The position numbers were made by a program, and so were the translations under genes. Positions 10,769 to 21,822 of a stretch of DNA of 64,000 bases are shown here, piece by piece. The DNA is taken from positions 6,030,006-6,094,005 of the forward strand of contig JAVLUZ010000142.1 of assembly GCA_036768485.1 (NCBI GenBank), given 5' to 3'. Within the stretch, counting starts at the first letter, position 1; each line of letters starts with the position of its first letter. Below the pieces are notes generated by a model that saw only the letters and a list, made by a program, of their open reading frames with translations, was not told where the DNA came from and searched no databases. Source of the DNA: Mermis nigrescens (taxonomy: Eukaryota; Nematoda; Enoplea; Mermithida; Mermithidae).

Positions 10769-11168
10769 CTGGTTACGCCCCTGCTTATTCTTAACACGTT
10801 GTGTAATAAATAACTTTACATTTAAGGCTCAATAAATAAAAACTTATAAAAATCTTCTAACGCTGCTTGAATTTCCACTGTAAGGGCATTTACAGGGCCT
10901 TTGTACATACATTAATATGTAGCTAAAGCTGATATGTATCAACTACTATCAGATGACCCAATCAGTCCAACGGTCAAGACGAGACTTTGTCAGCTCCACC
11001 ATTAATCCAGTTTATGATTCGTTGAAATTGATTGTCAAGACCTGAACACCAAAAGTGATCGTCCCTTCCCGAAAGTCATCGTAAACTTAATCTTACTAAT
11101 TATTTCCCAAAAAAACAATTGTTATGAACTGTTTCAAAAATGGCTGAATTCGTCCAACACGTTATTCG

Positions 11169-11321
11169 TCAATCTAGTGCAAAACTCGTTCGCCCTATGC
11201 AGCTAGTGATGCAGCCGCTAGCAAATCCAAGTATTTGCTCGATAAAGCGTTCGGATCTAGCACTAGCAGTCGTAAAACATGAGGTGAAAGTGCAAATCTT
11301 TTTGTAAGAAAAATGTATTAC
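11169..11321 (-). other. Region just past the arfaptin exon, possible degraded C-terminal coding
   Basis: The reading frame stays open for ~150 bp past the donor at 11322 on the minus strand. Arfaptin-like fragments appear in different frames: a DLHFHLMFYDC stretch resembling the mHkqLLlFhna segment, and ERFIEQIL resembling the QLEQTL segment. No single spliced frame joins them. It could be a decayed or wrongly framed last exon, or coincidence. A separate, unfound last exon remains possible. Confidence 0.25.
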
Positions 11322-11499
11322 CTTATTTTCCTGCAAAAGTTTAATTTTGGTCTGGAAATCAGCTCGCAGATTTTCGTATTTCAGCCTACAGGAGTCAACT
11401 TCGGCAGACATCTGCTCTATAGCCGTTGATGCAATCTCTATTTCCGCCTTGTTGCTCTTAAGTGCTTCCAAATTCCTGACTCGGATATCAAACTCGGCC
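11322..11499 (-). CDS. ARFIP: Arfaptin BAR-domain exon (third recognised)
   Basis: This 178-nt exon is read on the minus strand between acceptor ctcag (high side) and donor AATAAG|GTAATA. It begins with the last base of a codon split with the previous exon, giving SR-AEFDIR. It encodes AEFDIRVRNLEALK .. KYENLRADFQTKIKLLQENK. This corresponds to the arfaptin BAR helix RLEYDAYRTDLEEL .. [20 protein letters not shown]. Arfaptins bind curved Golgi membranes and small GTPases (Arl1, Arf, Rac) through this BAR dimer. The C-terminal helix expected after ENK is not cleanly found. Confidence 0.85.
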
Positions 11500-13553
11500 C
11501 TGAGATACGTATAAAAACAGAAAAAGTAAAAAATTATTTAACCAAAATACCACTAGTGTGCATAAATCTTAAACAGAAAACGTCGGCAACGAATATTCAT
11601 TCAATGAAGCCTATTTTATGATTGAAGAAGATCGATACACGCATACCATTTTTACGTAAATAAACAGATAGGCATCTGACAGTACATTTAGATAAAGACA
11701 CCATCCACCACCAAATAGAATCTTCCATTCGCACCTCCCGATCCAGAAAAAATCAACTTATTTTTTGAAATTCTCCACTAAAGATGGACTATTCTTCTTA
11801 ATAATTAGATCGAAAGGTTCGTTTTATGACGGCAAGCAAACTTGGATTTTTTGAAAATTCAAACTCTTGCACACTGTCTTTATTCTTTTGTTAAATATGT
11901 GTGAGCTTCACATGCAAAATATTTATCTTGGGGTTTGCACTGGAGCTGATAATTCACTGTGCGTGCGAAAAACTTTTTGAGCATCTTCCGCACAAAAGAA
12001 ATGATCGTGTACGAAATAAACATGTACATAGGGAGGGCTGAGAGGGGGTATTACCTCCCGCTGAAGGGTCAGAAAGTTAGGTAATGTCAGGCGATTTTAA
12101 CTCAAAACTGTTTATTTTGAAGAAATTCGGACCTAAGTTACCTGATAAACACAAATACTGTAGTATGAATCACAGATTTCACACTTTCCTGGTCTCCCCG
12201 ACCTTGAGCATCTATGATATCACAGTTTTTGTATTCAACAAAGATTTTTCCGGGTGTATAGATACCTTCCAGGACCATCATTGCACACTTAAAAAGATGT
12301 TTAAAAGATAAAAACAGTCACATTGTTTAAAATCATCAAAAATTTCATTTAATTTTCCGTACCCGTTTAGATATACTAAAAGGCTGTTATTCCTCTTTGT
12401 AAAGCTGAAGTAAATGTTAAAAAGCGTTAACCTCCAAAAACATACTAGTGATTCTCAATTTGAAAATTTAGCGTACTGTTTGTCAATTAAAATTCTTAAA
12501 TTGACAAACAAAAAATCACGGTAAAGATGTTTAAATCGCTTGAATGACAGTCTGGCCATTTTTTCTCTTTGCATTGCTTGTATTCTTAAAGCTACAAATT
12601 TGAGCATAGAGGGATAGAATCGTCAAAATTTCCGGCATTCCGCGCCAGATATTATTCTCATATTGCTTACCTTAAAAAAGCTATAAAGTTGAGTTTAGAT
12701 GGATGAAAATGTCAAAAATTTCGGTTTTTATGATATGTATTTATGTACCTTGTTTAATTGCTTGTCTTCAAAAAAGGCTGCAAATTGCATTAAAAAGGGT
12801 ACAAATGCCGATATTCTCGCTGAATAACTAAATTTTTTATGTTTACTCATACAAGCTACAGAAATATAATACAAAAACGCATAACACGCCAAAAAACGTC
12901 GATTTATCATGTAAAATCGCTTATGAACGCATTTTGTAGATTTCAAAAAAAGGCGATTACCCACGTTAAATGAAATTGTGAATACGGGCTCATTAAGATA
13001 AGAGTATCAAAACTTCCCAAACAATGTGACGAAATTGATGTTTGAACAAAAAAACGACAAAAACGCTTAAAACAGCACAGTTTCTTAATTTGTTCGGAAA
13101 ATTTAAAATTCTATGGTTCAACACTCAGCACTTTTTGGGAAGGTAAGCGGCAGCCGTTTCGGGGTCAAACCCTCCAAGAAAATGCATGCTCTAGATGTAT
13201 GAGAATAGCGCTACGAGAATGTTATACAAATCGGAAAATTAAGGAAAATCCTTAGTATACCTAACTAGTAATTTCTCTGAGATGCGTTTGAGTGCAATTC
13301 AAACCATATCTTGTGCGATAAAGTCCTGTCTTTCTATTGTGGTTTTTATTTGCCGACTAATTTATTGCAACTTGTTCATTTTTCTTCACAGAAGAAAAAT
13401 TATTTTATACGAAACGATAGAATGTTTAAAAGAAATTTTTCTTAAAAAAGGGACTAACGGTACACACGAAATTCCGAGACGATCTTGGATAAATATGTCG
13501 TTCCTTAGTTGTTTGTCAAACATTGCCTTATAAGTTTGCCAAATTCGAATTAC
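11500..13553 (-). other. Arfaptin intron with MITE fragments
   Basis: This intron separates two BAR exons. It holds a family H segment near 12025-12290 and a family C right end near 13130-13190 (GGGGTCAAACCCTCCAAG). The frames here are short and not convincing. Confidence 0.55.
12025..12290 (+). mobile_element. Family H MITE fragment
   Basis: Begins CATGTACATAGGGAGGG, then GAGAGGGGGTATTACCTCCC and GAAGGGTCAG..GTCAGGCGATTTTAA. The same order is seen in the family H copies at 43.66-44.87 kb. The right end is unclear and I found no target duplication. Confidence 0.5.
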
Positions 13554-13711
13554 CTTGACGATTCGTAGCGATCCAACGTAGACAGCGTATCCATAAATGC
13601 CACTTCAACGAGCGTTTTCAAGCTGCCGGCTACGTGATCTAAAGCCACTAAGAAGAGGCCGATCAAACTAGGCATAGTAAGACCAGCATCGACGTTCATC
13701 TGGTATAAATC
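13554..13711 (-). CDS. ARFIP: Arfaptin BAR-domain exon (second recognised)
   Basis: A 158-nt minus-strand exon between acceptor ttttcag and donor TCAAG|GTAATT (phase 2). It encodes DLYQMNVDAG .. LIGLFLVALDHVAGSLKTLVE .. FMDTLSTLDRYESSR. This aligns without gaps to the arfaptin segment containing LLGAVNFFVSSINTLV and MEDTLMTVKQYEAAR. Joined to the previous exon (ending YALK) and to the next (AEFD), the frame is kept at both junctions. Confidence 0.87.
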
Positions 13712-13879
13712 CTGAAAACAGAAAATAATTAATGTAGAGGTTCGAATTAAGAACTAGTAATCTATGGATTATTTGGCCTTTTCAGTCACTTAAAAGAGGG
13801 ATAACTTTATTAGCTATCAGCACAATGACTAAGACATGCAATGTTTCGGCAGCTTCCCTGCTGCCTGCTTCCCTGCCTT

Positions 13880-14262
13880 CCCTTCCCTGAAGCAGGGCGC
13901 GGTATACGAGTTCCCACTACACCCCTGTAGTAGAATATACAATGGGGAAACAGGTAGAACGCTAAAGACCAGACTTGGAGAACATAGAAGTGCCTTGAAA
14001 AATCTCAATGAGGAAAATAGAAAGGTGGCAGAACATTGCCCTCATTGTGGATGCCAACCTCAGTTTGGCCAAACAGCACTACTTGCCCAGGAAGATAATG
14101 CCTACAAGAAAAAGATCAGAGAGACACTAGAGATGGAAAGTAGGCATAAGAATAACATCGCTGATAAAAGTGCAGATATCAGTATGGTATGGAGTACACG
14201 GTTACTTCAAGGCATTCAACAGCATGAGTATGGCCTTGGACTATAAAGGATTACCTAATCTT
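13880..14262 (+). pseudogene. Penelope-like element, GIY-YIG endonuclease fragment
   Basis: The frame from about 13890 to 14246 encodes QGAVYEFPLHPCSRIYNGETGRTL followed by KTRLGEHRSAL and KVAEHC, then a long helical tail with DKSADISMVW. This is the C-terminal GIY-YIG endonuclease of Penelope-like retroelements: the VYxxP.C...YIGETGRTLxTRLxEH pattern, then an AEH histidine. The YIG tripeptide reads YNG here. Upstream, the reverse transcriptase is missing, so this is a 5'-truncated copy. It lies within an arfaptin intron, opposite to the gene. Confidence 0.8.
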
Positions 14263-14639
14263 TACAACTTACGAAATATATCGACATATATAGAAGAAAC
14301 AAATTTTTGTACATTGGCTCAAAAGCAGGGCCGGTCCAAGGAATTTTTTGGTTGGGGGAGGGGTTAACCCACACTTTAATATTATGTTATATACTAGAGA
14401 AATGGACTAGTAAATTATGTAAATTTTCTAAGAAATCAATGATCTATATATTTCTAAAGCTGGAAAGAGTTCTGCTAATTACAGGAATAATCCTTTATGA
14501 ATTTTCCTCTGTGTTAGGGGTTTAGCATAACAGACTGCAGTATTTCAACTAATTTGATGATACAAATGTTCATTATAGCACAAGTTAGAGTAATACAACA
14601 ACCATTTCATAGTGCTTAGAAAGTGCGGCTATGATTAAG

Positions 14640-15770
14640 CAGTTAGTTTTAATGAAATGCGGCGCGAAGCGCCGAAAATTTTGTAGAATTTTTGTTGAAA
14701 TATGCGTAAAAAAGTTCAGAATCCTAAATATTGCACGAATGCAGCAGCAATGTTATAAAGCGTAGAGCGGATGCTAGAACGTAGACATTTTTAACGAAAA
14801 TCCGGCGCAAAGCACCGTTATTTTTTTGATCCACTTCTGACGAAATAATGCTAAAAAGCTTAGAAACCTGTTGCACTGATGCAAAGTCAATTTGTAGCAT
14901 TTAGAGGAAGTGCCTAAAGCTATATATACAATTTTAGTCAAATAACGGCGCGAAGCGCCGAAAATTTCGAAAATTTTGTAGAACGTTTGATGTAAAATGC
15001 CTAAAAAGACTAAGAATCCTGCATACCGTGCCACTGCGGCAACAATTTCATAAAGCTAAGAATGTGTGTCTAAAGTTAAATACATATGTAGACAGTTTTT
15101 ATAAACGTCTGGCGCGAAGCGCCAGAACTTTTTAAAGAATTTTCGATGAAATATGCTTATAAAGCTTAGAATCATGTTGCACTGATGCACGGTCAACTTT
15201 GTAGTGTTTAGAGTGTGCGCCTAAAATTGAATAGACAAGTTTAGTCAAATAACGGCGCGAAGCGCCGAAAATTTTGAAGAATGTTTGATGGAAAATGCTT
15301 AGAAAGATTTAGAATCCTTCATACTGTGCCACTGCGGCAACAATTTCATGAAGCTAAGAATGTGTGCCTTAGTAAGTTTAAATAAGTGTCTGGCGCAAAG
15401 CGCCGAAACTTTGAAGAATTTCTGATGAAATATGCTGAAAGGTTCAAAATCCTATTGCGCTAAGCAAAGACTATATACTTCGTGGCGTTTAGCGAGCGCG
15501 ACTAAAGCTGTATAGAAGATTTTAACAATAAAATACGGCACGAAGCGCCGAATTGTTTGAATAATACTTTATGAAATATGCTTAGAAAAGCATAGAATCC
15601 TGCCTGTGCCACTGCAACAATAATTTCATAAGGCTAAAAAACTTAAAATCCTATTGCACTGCGAAGACAATTTCGTAGTGTTCAGAGTGAGATCCTGTAG
15701 CCAAATTAACAATTTCATTAAAATGCGGCGCGAGGCGCCGAAAATTTTTAAGAATTTTAGCGAAAATATG
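14640..15770. repeat. Tandem array of ~142-bp units, each with a GGCGCGAAGCGCC hairpin
   Basis: Hairpins or variants occur at about 14661, 14803, 14947, 15111, 15254, 15391, 15538 and 15726. Spacing is near 142 bp, with two longer steps. Each unit also carries AATTTT..GAAATATGC, CTTAGAATCCT and a TGCACTGATGCA or GTGCCACTGCGGCAACAA phrase. Units are clearly diverged, so the array is old. One further copy of the motif is isolated at 16370. No coding capacity. Confidence 0.85.
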
Positions 15771-17706
15771 CGTTACAAAAGCTCAGAATCTTATTGAACT
15801 GATGCAAAATCAGTGTGAAATACTGTTTTTTGCACGAGCCTCATTGTACATATACAAAGATCTACAGAAAATCTTTGTGCGAGCGAATAATGTTACGTAC
15901 CTATAATATAGATATACCATTTACTATACACATTTTTACCTACTAATAGTCTGTTATCCGCGAACCGTACGCTTCACAAAAAGTGTTACTTCGTCCTAAG
16001 TTCAGCTGATCATATTATTTCGATGAATTTTTATGAGTTTTTGGTTGAAATTACATATAAAACTCGACTCAGAAAGCTATAATAACTTGTGTTACACAAT
16101 TCGAAATAAAACAGCGACTGCAATATCCTGACTGAATCTCATAATAGACACCAATTCGCTCATGAATTCAATGCAAGACAAAGAAAAAAGTCAATTTTAT
16201 CTTCAAACAGCAGAAAATAGTGCAAAGTTGTCAAATAGTTCTTATTTTTTGCATAAAGTCATTATGAAACAGTAGAGATAGATGTAAGATGTTTAACTCT
16301 GTACAAAGATGCTTGAAATTATACGTTAGATTTTGGAGTGTTTAATGTCCGTGAATGTAATGAAGATAGTCGGTGCGAAGCGCCGAAAATTTTTAGAATT
16401 TTATAATGAAAAACTCAAAAAAGCGTTAAAATTAATATCACTTTGCCCCCAAAAGTCTTTGTACGTTGTACAAAGATAGCTCCAAAATCTTCTCGTACAA
16501 AGAACAGTGGTGTGAAAGGCGGAAATTCTTGGTCATATATTCTACACAAATTGTATTTGCCAGGCACTGAATCTTCGTTGAAACCATTCATAGATGGGCG
16601 AGGTCGGAATGGTCAGAGGGGGAGGCAAAATTCGGAAACGGTCACATAGTAAACGGTGGTCATAACGTGCGTTTTTACTAGATAATACGAGTATAGTGAT
16701 ACTGTTGTCTACTTAAGCCTCTCAAATGTCATTTTTGACGTCACAATGTAGATGAATTCAATTTAAAGATTCACTTTGACGAAATAATGCATATTTTTGA
16801 CCATTTTCATGTCGATAATGTACTGCTATGTGAAATACCATTGACATTAAGTGCACGAATATGGAAAAATTAATATTTTCCGGTAAACTCACCAGTTTCA
16901 TTGGATTTTTAAATAAGTAAGCTGCATTTTTCTACAATACAATCAAAGCTTTCCCGGTAGCAGCATGTGTTTTCCCAAAATCGCCTGACAGTACCCGGGT
17001 TTTCAAAGTCTTAGTATGCCCTTGTGTGAATCCAACAGACTCGTCTAATAGCTTTATAATTTAAACCATTGTACGTATAATCTCGGCGTCAAAGTTCCTT
17101 GAGCCTTCAGACCAACTGATATTGAGACTCCTTGGATACCACACAAAAACCGAAAACCACTAATTTACTAAGGCACAATCATTGTTGAGAAATCTAATTC
17201 TTTGCACGTTGCTGAAATTCGCCCCTTGATCATATTTAAGATATTTAATATCAAAACTATTTTGTGCAGTTGTCAGCAGATAAGTCTGTGCGCTAATTTG
17301 TAATAGCTGACCGCCTCATTGTGATGGCGATTATACAAACGAAGGATAAAGAGAAAGAAGAAAAAGTTAAAAAGAAAGTCAAAACGGATGAAATCGAAGT
17401 TTTTAACGAAAATGTTCCTAGTAACAGAATCGAAGATTTGTGTTCAATTTAGCTGCTCCAAAACTCTACTGTTAATGCAAGCACACTGGAGTCAAAAAAA
17501 CATTGCTGAATAATTTTTAAGTTACGAATTCGATTAAATTTCGGTACTACACCTCCATAGTCTAAAGATTTTCTGAAACTCTAAAAATCCAAAAATTCGA
17601 AATTTTTCCTTCTCTTAATTGGACATCCTAACAGCGTGCATCCATATCTAAAATTCAAAGCTGCCCGGCTACAAATTTATTCGGACGATTGAAATAAATT
17701 TGTCAC

Positions 17707-17895
17707 TTTTAATGCGTATTCATCCTGCTCCATGAGATTATGGAGAAAGCAACTAAACTGTTGCTGGCTTTGAATATAATTTGTCAAAGCAGTCACGTGC
17801 TGCAAAATAAGGCATAGCAAATTTTCGTATCTACGCTGTACATCGGCTAAGGCATCGACGGTTTCTTCCAATTCCACGTCAACACCTTTTTGCAG
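17707..17895 (-). CDS. ARFIP: Arfaptin BAR-domain exon (first recognised)
   Basis: A 189-nt exon (63 codons) read on the minus strand, acceptor ctgtag, donor AAA|GTGACA. It encodes LQKGVDVELEETVDAL, then VQRRYENLLCLILQHVTAL, then QQQFSCFLHNLMEQDEYALK. The family counterpart has [22 protein letters not shown] followed by a HLYSLLQTQHALGDAF helix, so this is the start of the arfaptin BAR domain. The chosen donor is weak, but it joins to the next exon without alignment gaps; reading on would hit a stop. The segment before it in the family (with W..TYKCT) is not found between here and 21.8 kb. The gene lies downstream of THOC7 on the same strand. Confidence 0.85.
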
Positions 17896-18105
17896 CTACA
17901 GAAAAAACCAATCGGTAAGAATCTCGATAGACGTCAATAACATTAAACGTTAACATGATTATAAATAGAATGAATTATAAATAAAATTATAAAAAAAATA
18001 AAAATTATAAATCGAATGAACGATATTTAACAATCTTCAAAAATTTTTAGAAATACTGTGATGAACATTCGCTGAGACGATAAATGATGATATAAATGTT
18101 ACACA

Positions 18106-18787
18106 TATACACGTAACACGGAGCATACCCCCATTTAAAGTTATTTGTTTTCCTGTCCTCCAAAGTCAGAAAAGTTTTGACCAACCCCCTCCCCCGATTT
18201 TAGGCGCAAACATCCGCGTTGGCCCTTTTGAGATGCCTTTTTGCCATTTTTACTTTAAAATTAAAGATCATTACCCCTACCCCTAAAAGTGGTCGGGCAG
18301 GGAACCCCAACCACGGTTTTTTGTATTCGGCAAAGATTTTTCGCGATGTACAAAGACTTTTGGGGACCGTCTTTGTACATGTGCAAAGATTTTTTGGAAG
18401 ACAAAAACTGAAAAAAAGGTTCGAAATTCGCAGAAATTCTCGGCGCTCCGCGCCGAAATGAGCAATTGTGTGTTCTATATACCTTTATAATTTCAGAAAT
18501 TGCATTTTGAAAGGAAAAATGCCAAATTTTTTGGCGCTTCGCGCCGTTTTGAGACGATTATTACTGATTTTTGTCCTCAGAAACCTAGAAATTGCTAAAA
18601 TACGTAACAAAAGGTCGAACAACTCTGTTTTTGCCACACTAAAATCACTACTGTACCATATTATAGTACTCAAAGATTTGTGTGTACGAATGTACAAAGA
18701 CTTTTAGGGACCATCTTTGTACATGTACAAACGGACCTTGTACAAAAAAACACTGACCCCAACCCATTCCGAGCCGTTACACGTATG
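18106..18787 (+). mobile_element. Family B hAT-like MITE split by a family E insertion
   Basis: The left end TATACACGTAACACGG (18106) and right end GCCGTTACACGTATG (18787) belong to one family B element. Its body is broken by family E at 18312-18755. Flanks GTTACACA (18098-18105) and GTTACAGG (18788-18795) match at 6 of 8. Family B landmarks on both sides are AAGTCAGAAAAGTTTTGACC and CCTAAAAGTGGTCGGGCAGG. Confidence 0.78.
18312..18755 (-). mobile_element. Family E hAT-like MITE nested in family B
   Basis: A 444-bp element from CACGGTTTTTTGTATTCGG to CTTGTACAAAAAAACACTG. It has perfect duplications ACCCCAAC at 18304-18311 and 18756-18763. Near each end is a hairpin of GTACAAAGAC and GTCTTTGTAC around GGTCCC. 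Two GGCGC..GCGCC hairpins lie in the middle (18440s and 18531). It is nearly identical in reverse to the copy at 20771-21218, so both are recent. Confidence 0.92.
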
Positions 18788-18799
18788 GTTACAGGGCAC

Positions 18800-19155
18800 A
18801 TCAATATGTGGTCTGAGAGTTTATTCCAAAGTAAAGTTTTCACACCCCCCCCAATTTTTCACCTTTCCTAAGAGAATCGTAGGAAAATGTTGTTTTAAGT
18901 GATCTTATGACTCACAAAGATGCCAAATTTTCGGCGCTTCGCGCCATATTTTCATATTTGACTATATTTTGTTTTGTTCAATTTACTTGATTTTTTTGAT
19001 ATTTTATGAATTTTGCTTATATATCATGACAAGCAAGTATAGAAAGAAAACCGTCAGAAACGCTTAAAAGGTGATTTTTACGAATATCTATCGCTTTTAG
19101 GCTCGAAAAAGCACTTTGGAAAATTTTTGGTATTACCCCTCCAACATCCATATGG
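18800..19155 (-). mobile_element. Family C-like MITE, ends unclear
   Basis: The order CACCCCCCCCAATTTTTCACC, TGCCAAATTTTCGGCGCTTCGCGCC, TTGACTATATTTTG, AAAAAGCACTTTGGAAAATTT and ACCCCTCCAACATCCATATGG parallels family C in reverse, as at 21.25-21.59 kb. I could not confirm a target duplication. Confidence 0.55.
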
Positions 19156-19370
19156 GGTGTACACACGTGGACATACGAAGGGACCGTTCTTATATTCGAA
19201 TGTAATTCAACTAGTATTAGTTTATATCAGACGTGAGAAATGTAGATTTGTATGAATGTAAAAAAATTCAAATTTTTCTTTCTTTCCGATGATGAAGGTA
19301 CATTCTCATGAAAGAAATTACCTACCATTTATTTATTTAAAAATTATTTCTACAATAAGGTGCAAGTATG

Positions 19371-19480
19371 CATATATGTAACAGGGGATGGGGAGATCCC
19401 CCATCCGAAGTCGGACGAACCCCCATTACACCAAAGCCAGAAAAATTTTGACCCCCCTGATTTTTTGAAATGACTAATAC
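19371..19480 (+). mobile_element. Family B MITE, left fragment
   Basis: CATATATGTAACAGGGGATG then GATCCCCCATCCGAAGTCGGACG and CCAGAAAAATTTTGACCCCCC are the left part of family B. The remainder is lost, so this copy is truncated. Confidence 0.65.
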
Positions 19481-19584
19481 CTCAGTCGGTTGCGATCATA
19501 GATGCACAGTATGATGGCCGGTCTGGTCAGCCAAAGTTTTTGATGGCATCGAAAATTGATAAAATGCGGAAATGGCATAAGAAC

Positions 19585-20416
19585 CAGGGCGATATTCAAG
19601 GGGAGGGGTAGGGCGGGGGAGGAGCGGCCGCCCCCTCTTGACCGATAAAACTTTGGAAGGTAAGATAATGCACTTAAAGATAGAAAAATCGAATTTCTTT
19701 GCCGTAAAATCTTTAAAGCACCAATTGTAAGGTGTTTTTTTATCATTTTGGCCCAAACGCGATCAGAAAATGAACTTTTTGTAGCTTTTTTTAAGTGGAA
19801 AATTTTTTTTCGAAAAAGTCCGAATTTTATGATCTTACTGGATAGAGCATGTCGAAAAACGTCGAAATATGCGGTTTTTGCGGGCTATACAGTGTTTTTT
19901 GTACAAGGTCCATTTGCACATGTACAAAGATGGTCCCTAAAAGTCTTTGTACATTTTGTACACACACATTTTTGCTTACTATAATATGGTACAGTAGCGA
20001 TTTTAATGTGGTAAAAACAGAGTTTGGTAGTGTATTTTAGCTACTTTCTAGGTTTCTGAGGGCAAAAATCACTCAGAATCGTCTTAAAACGGCGCGAAGC
20101 GCCGAAAAATTTGTCATTTTTCTTTTGAAATGCAATTTCCGCCATTATAAAGATATATATATAGAACACACAATTACTCATTTCGGCGCGAAGCGCCGAA
20201 AATTTTCGCGAATTTCAGACCTTTTTTGCAGTTTTTGTCTTCCCAAAAATCTTTGTACATGCACAAAGACGGTCCCGAAAAGTCTTCGTACATCGGGAAA
20301 AATCTTTGCCGAATAAATAAAAAAACCCTGGGCTATACCGACGAATTTCCTGAGAAGTAGACCAATTTATGTTGGATCCGCCCCGCCCCCTTGGCCGAAT
20401 CCTTGATGCAAGCCTG
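19585..20416. mobile_element. Family F hAT-like element with nested family E
   Basis: Ends CAGGGCGATATTCAAGG and CCTTGATGCAAGCCTG form an imperfect inverted repeat. The duplication ATAAGAAC is perfect at 19577-19584 and 20417-20424. G-rich blocks GGGGAGGGGTAGGGCGGGGG and CCCCGCCCCCTTGG lie near the ends. The middle is occupied by family E (19890-20329). No transposase frame. Confidence 0.9.
19890..20329 (+). mobile_element. Family E hAT-like MITE nested in family F
   Basis: Starts CAGTGTTTTTTGTACAAGG and ends near AAAAAAACCCTG. GGGCTATA precedes it and GGCTATAC follows it, so the 8-bp duplication is present with one base of ambiguity at the edges. It has both terminal GTACAAAGA hairpins and two GGCGCGAAGCGCC hairpins (20092, 20184). 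Confidence 0.88.
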
Positions 20417-20744
20417 ATAAGAACTATATTAATCCACAGTGTCTGGTCAATTTCAAACAATTTTGGAGAAAAATTTTTATTCTCATAAATTTTTGGTTCT
20501 ATGTAATTTTGCCTTATTCTACAAAGAAAGCGTATGAATACCTTGTTCAACTGTTCTTGAACACGCTGTCGTGTGCATTTATAAGACGCAATGCTCCAGC
20601 TTTTGATCCAATCCAGCGAAAAACCCAGATTCGAACAAAATATACTAGTTATTCGATTGTTGATGACCGATTCACGGTCAAATACTGTAAAATAAATTGC
20701 AACAAAATTTTTGACTGAAAATCAACGAATAATATTTCAAATTC

Positions 20745-21586
20745 CATACAGATCTGGGGGAGGTTTGGGGCAGTGTTTATTTTGTACAAGGTCCGTTTGT
20801 ACATGTACAAAGATGGTCCCTAAAATTCTTTGTACATTTCGTACACAAAAATTTTTGGGTACTATAATATGGTACAGTAGCGATTTTAGTGTGGCAAAAA
20901 CAGAGTTGTTCGACCTTTGGTTACGTATTTTAGCAATTTCTAGGTTTCTGAGGGCAAAAATCAGTAATAATCGTCTCAAAACGGCGCGAAGCGCCAAAAA
21001 ATTTGGCATTTTTCCTTTCAAAATGCAATTTCTGAAATTATAAAGATATATAGAACACACAATTGCTCATTTCGGCGCGGAGCGCCGAGAATTTTGCGAA
21101 TTCCGGACCTTTTTTGCAGTTTTTGTCTTCCAAAAAATCTTTTTACATGTACAAAGACGGTCCCCAAAAGTCTTTGTAAATCGCGATAAATCTTTGCCGA
21201 ATACAAAAAAAAACCAAGGTTTGGGGTGGGTTCCCCCCGCAAAAACTTTTTCATCCCCCAGAATTGGCGATTTTTCGGAAGTTTCCAAAAATTTTCTAGA
21301 GTTTGTAGAAAATATGCTATCTTAAGAGTTTTCTAGCTATCTATTTGCTCAAAAGTGCCAAATTTTCGACGTTTTGCGCCATTATACTTATGTTTTGACT
21401 ATATTTTTTCAATTTGTTGCGACTTTTTAAATTTTCTTTCAAAATTTCCTTATTTGTTTATGCTCTAGAAAGATGAGCATTGTCAGAACGATTAAAAACG
21501 ATGTTTTTGACGCGTACCTACTATTTTTGAACCCAAAAAGGCACTTTATAATTTCACCCCTAGAATTTCCATGCTGTGCATGTATG
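20745..21586 (-). mobile_element. Family C hAT-like MITE split by family E
   Basis: The outer ends CATACAGATCTGGGGG (20745) and GCTGTGCATGTATG (21586) are the family C termini in reverse. The interior resumes at 21227 with TGGGTTCCCCCCGC and CATCCCCCAGAATTGGCG. Family E separates the halves. Outer target duplications are not recognisable. Confidence 0.75.
20771..21218 (+). mobile_element. Family E hAT-like MITE nested in family C
   Basis: From CAGTGTTTATTTTGTACAAGG to ATACAAAAAAAAACCAAG, 448 bp, with perfect duplications GTTTGGGG at 20763-20770 and 21219-21226. It is the inverted near-twin of 18312-18755; shadow frames of both copies translate to nearly the same peptide. GGCGCGAAGCGCC is at 20984 and the GGAG variant at 21076. 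Confidence 0.93.
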
Positions 21587-21822
21587 CATGCAAGCGATCA
21601 AAAAACAAAAAAAGATGTCCCGTATGTTATTTTGCGAAAATTTTGATCTAAAAAATGGCAGATTAACTGCGAATTATGACAATTTTTGTACCCATGGTGC
21701 ATTCTTTAATACACCTTACAAAAAACGGGCTACCTGCAAGCGCTATTTTCATTCCTAATCAAACTATTAGAATAATACCTAGTTTTCTACTTTACATAAT
21801 AGTCATACATAAATATGCTTAC
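21587..21822 (-). other. Short non-coding stretch next to the possible arfaptin 5' exon
   Basis: On the minus strand this follows the possible donor CCGT|GTAAGC. I looked here and in the repeats down to 17.9 kb for the missing arfaptin exon and did not see it. Confidence 0.3.

Larger units (their letters stand above)
13712..17706 (-). other. Arfaptin intron with Penelope fragment and tandem array
   Basis: A 4-kb intron between BAR exons. It contains a Penelope-like GIY-YIG relic (13.88-14.26 kb), a 142-bp hairpin-bearing tandem array (14.64-15.77 kb) and one more hairpin motif at 16370. From 15.8 to 17.7 kb I see AT-rich sequence with no gene. Confidence 0.6.

Noticed and set aside
14640..15770. 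CRISPR array
   Set aside because: Units are ~142 bp and diverged, with no short identical repeats and unique spacers, in a eukaryotic intron.
18468..21060. Matching 79- and 107-codon frames (MCSIYLYNFRNC..) on opposite strands as a conserved gene
   Set aside because: They are shadow frames of the near-identical family E MITEs, are bounded by TSDs and run through the hairpins.
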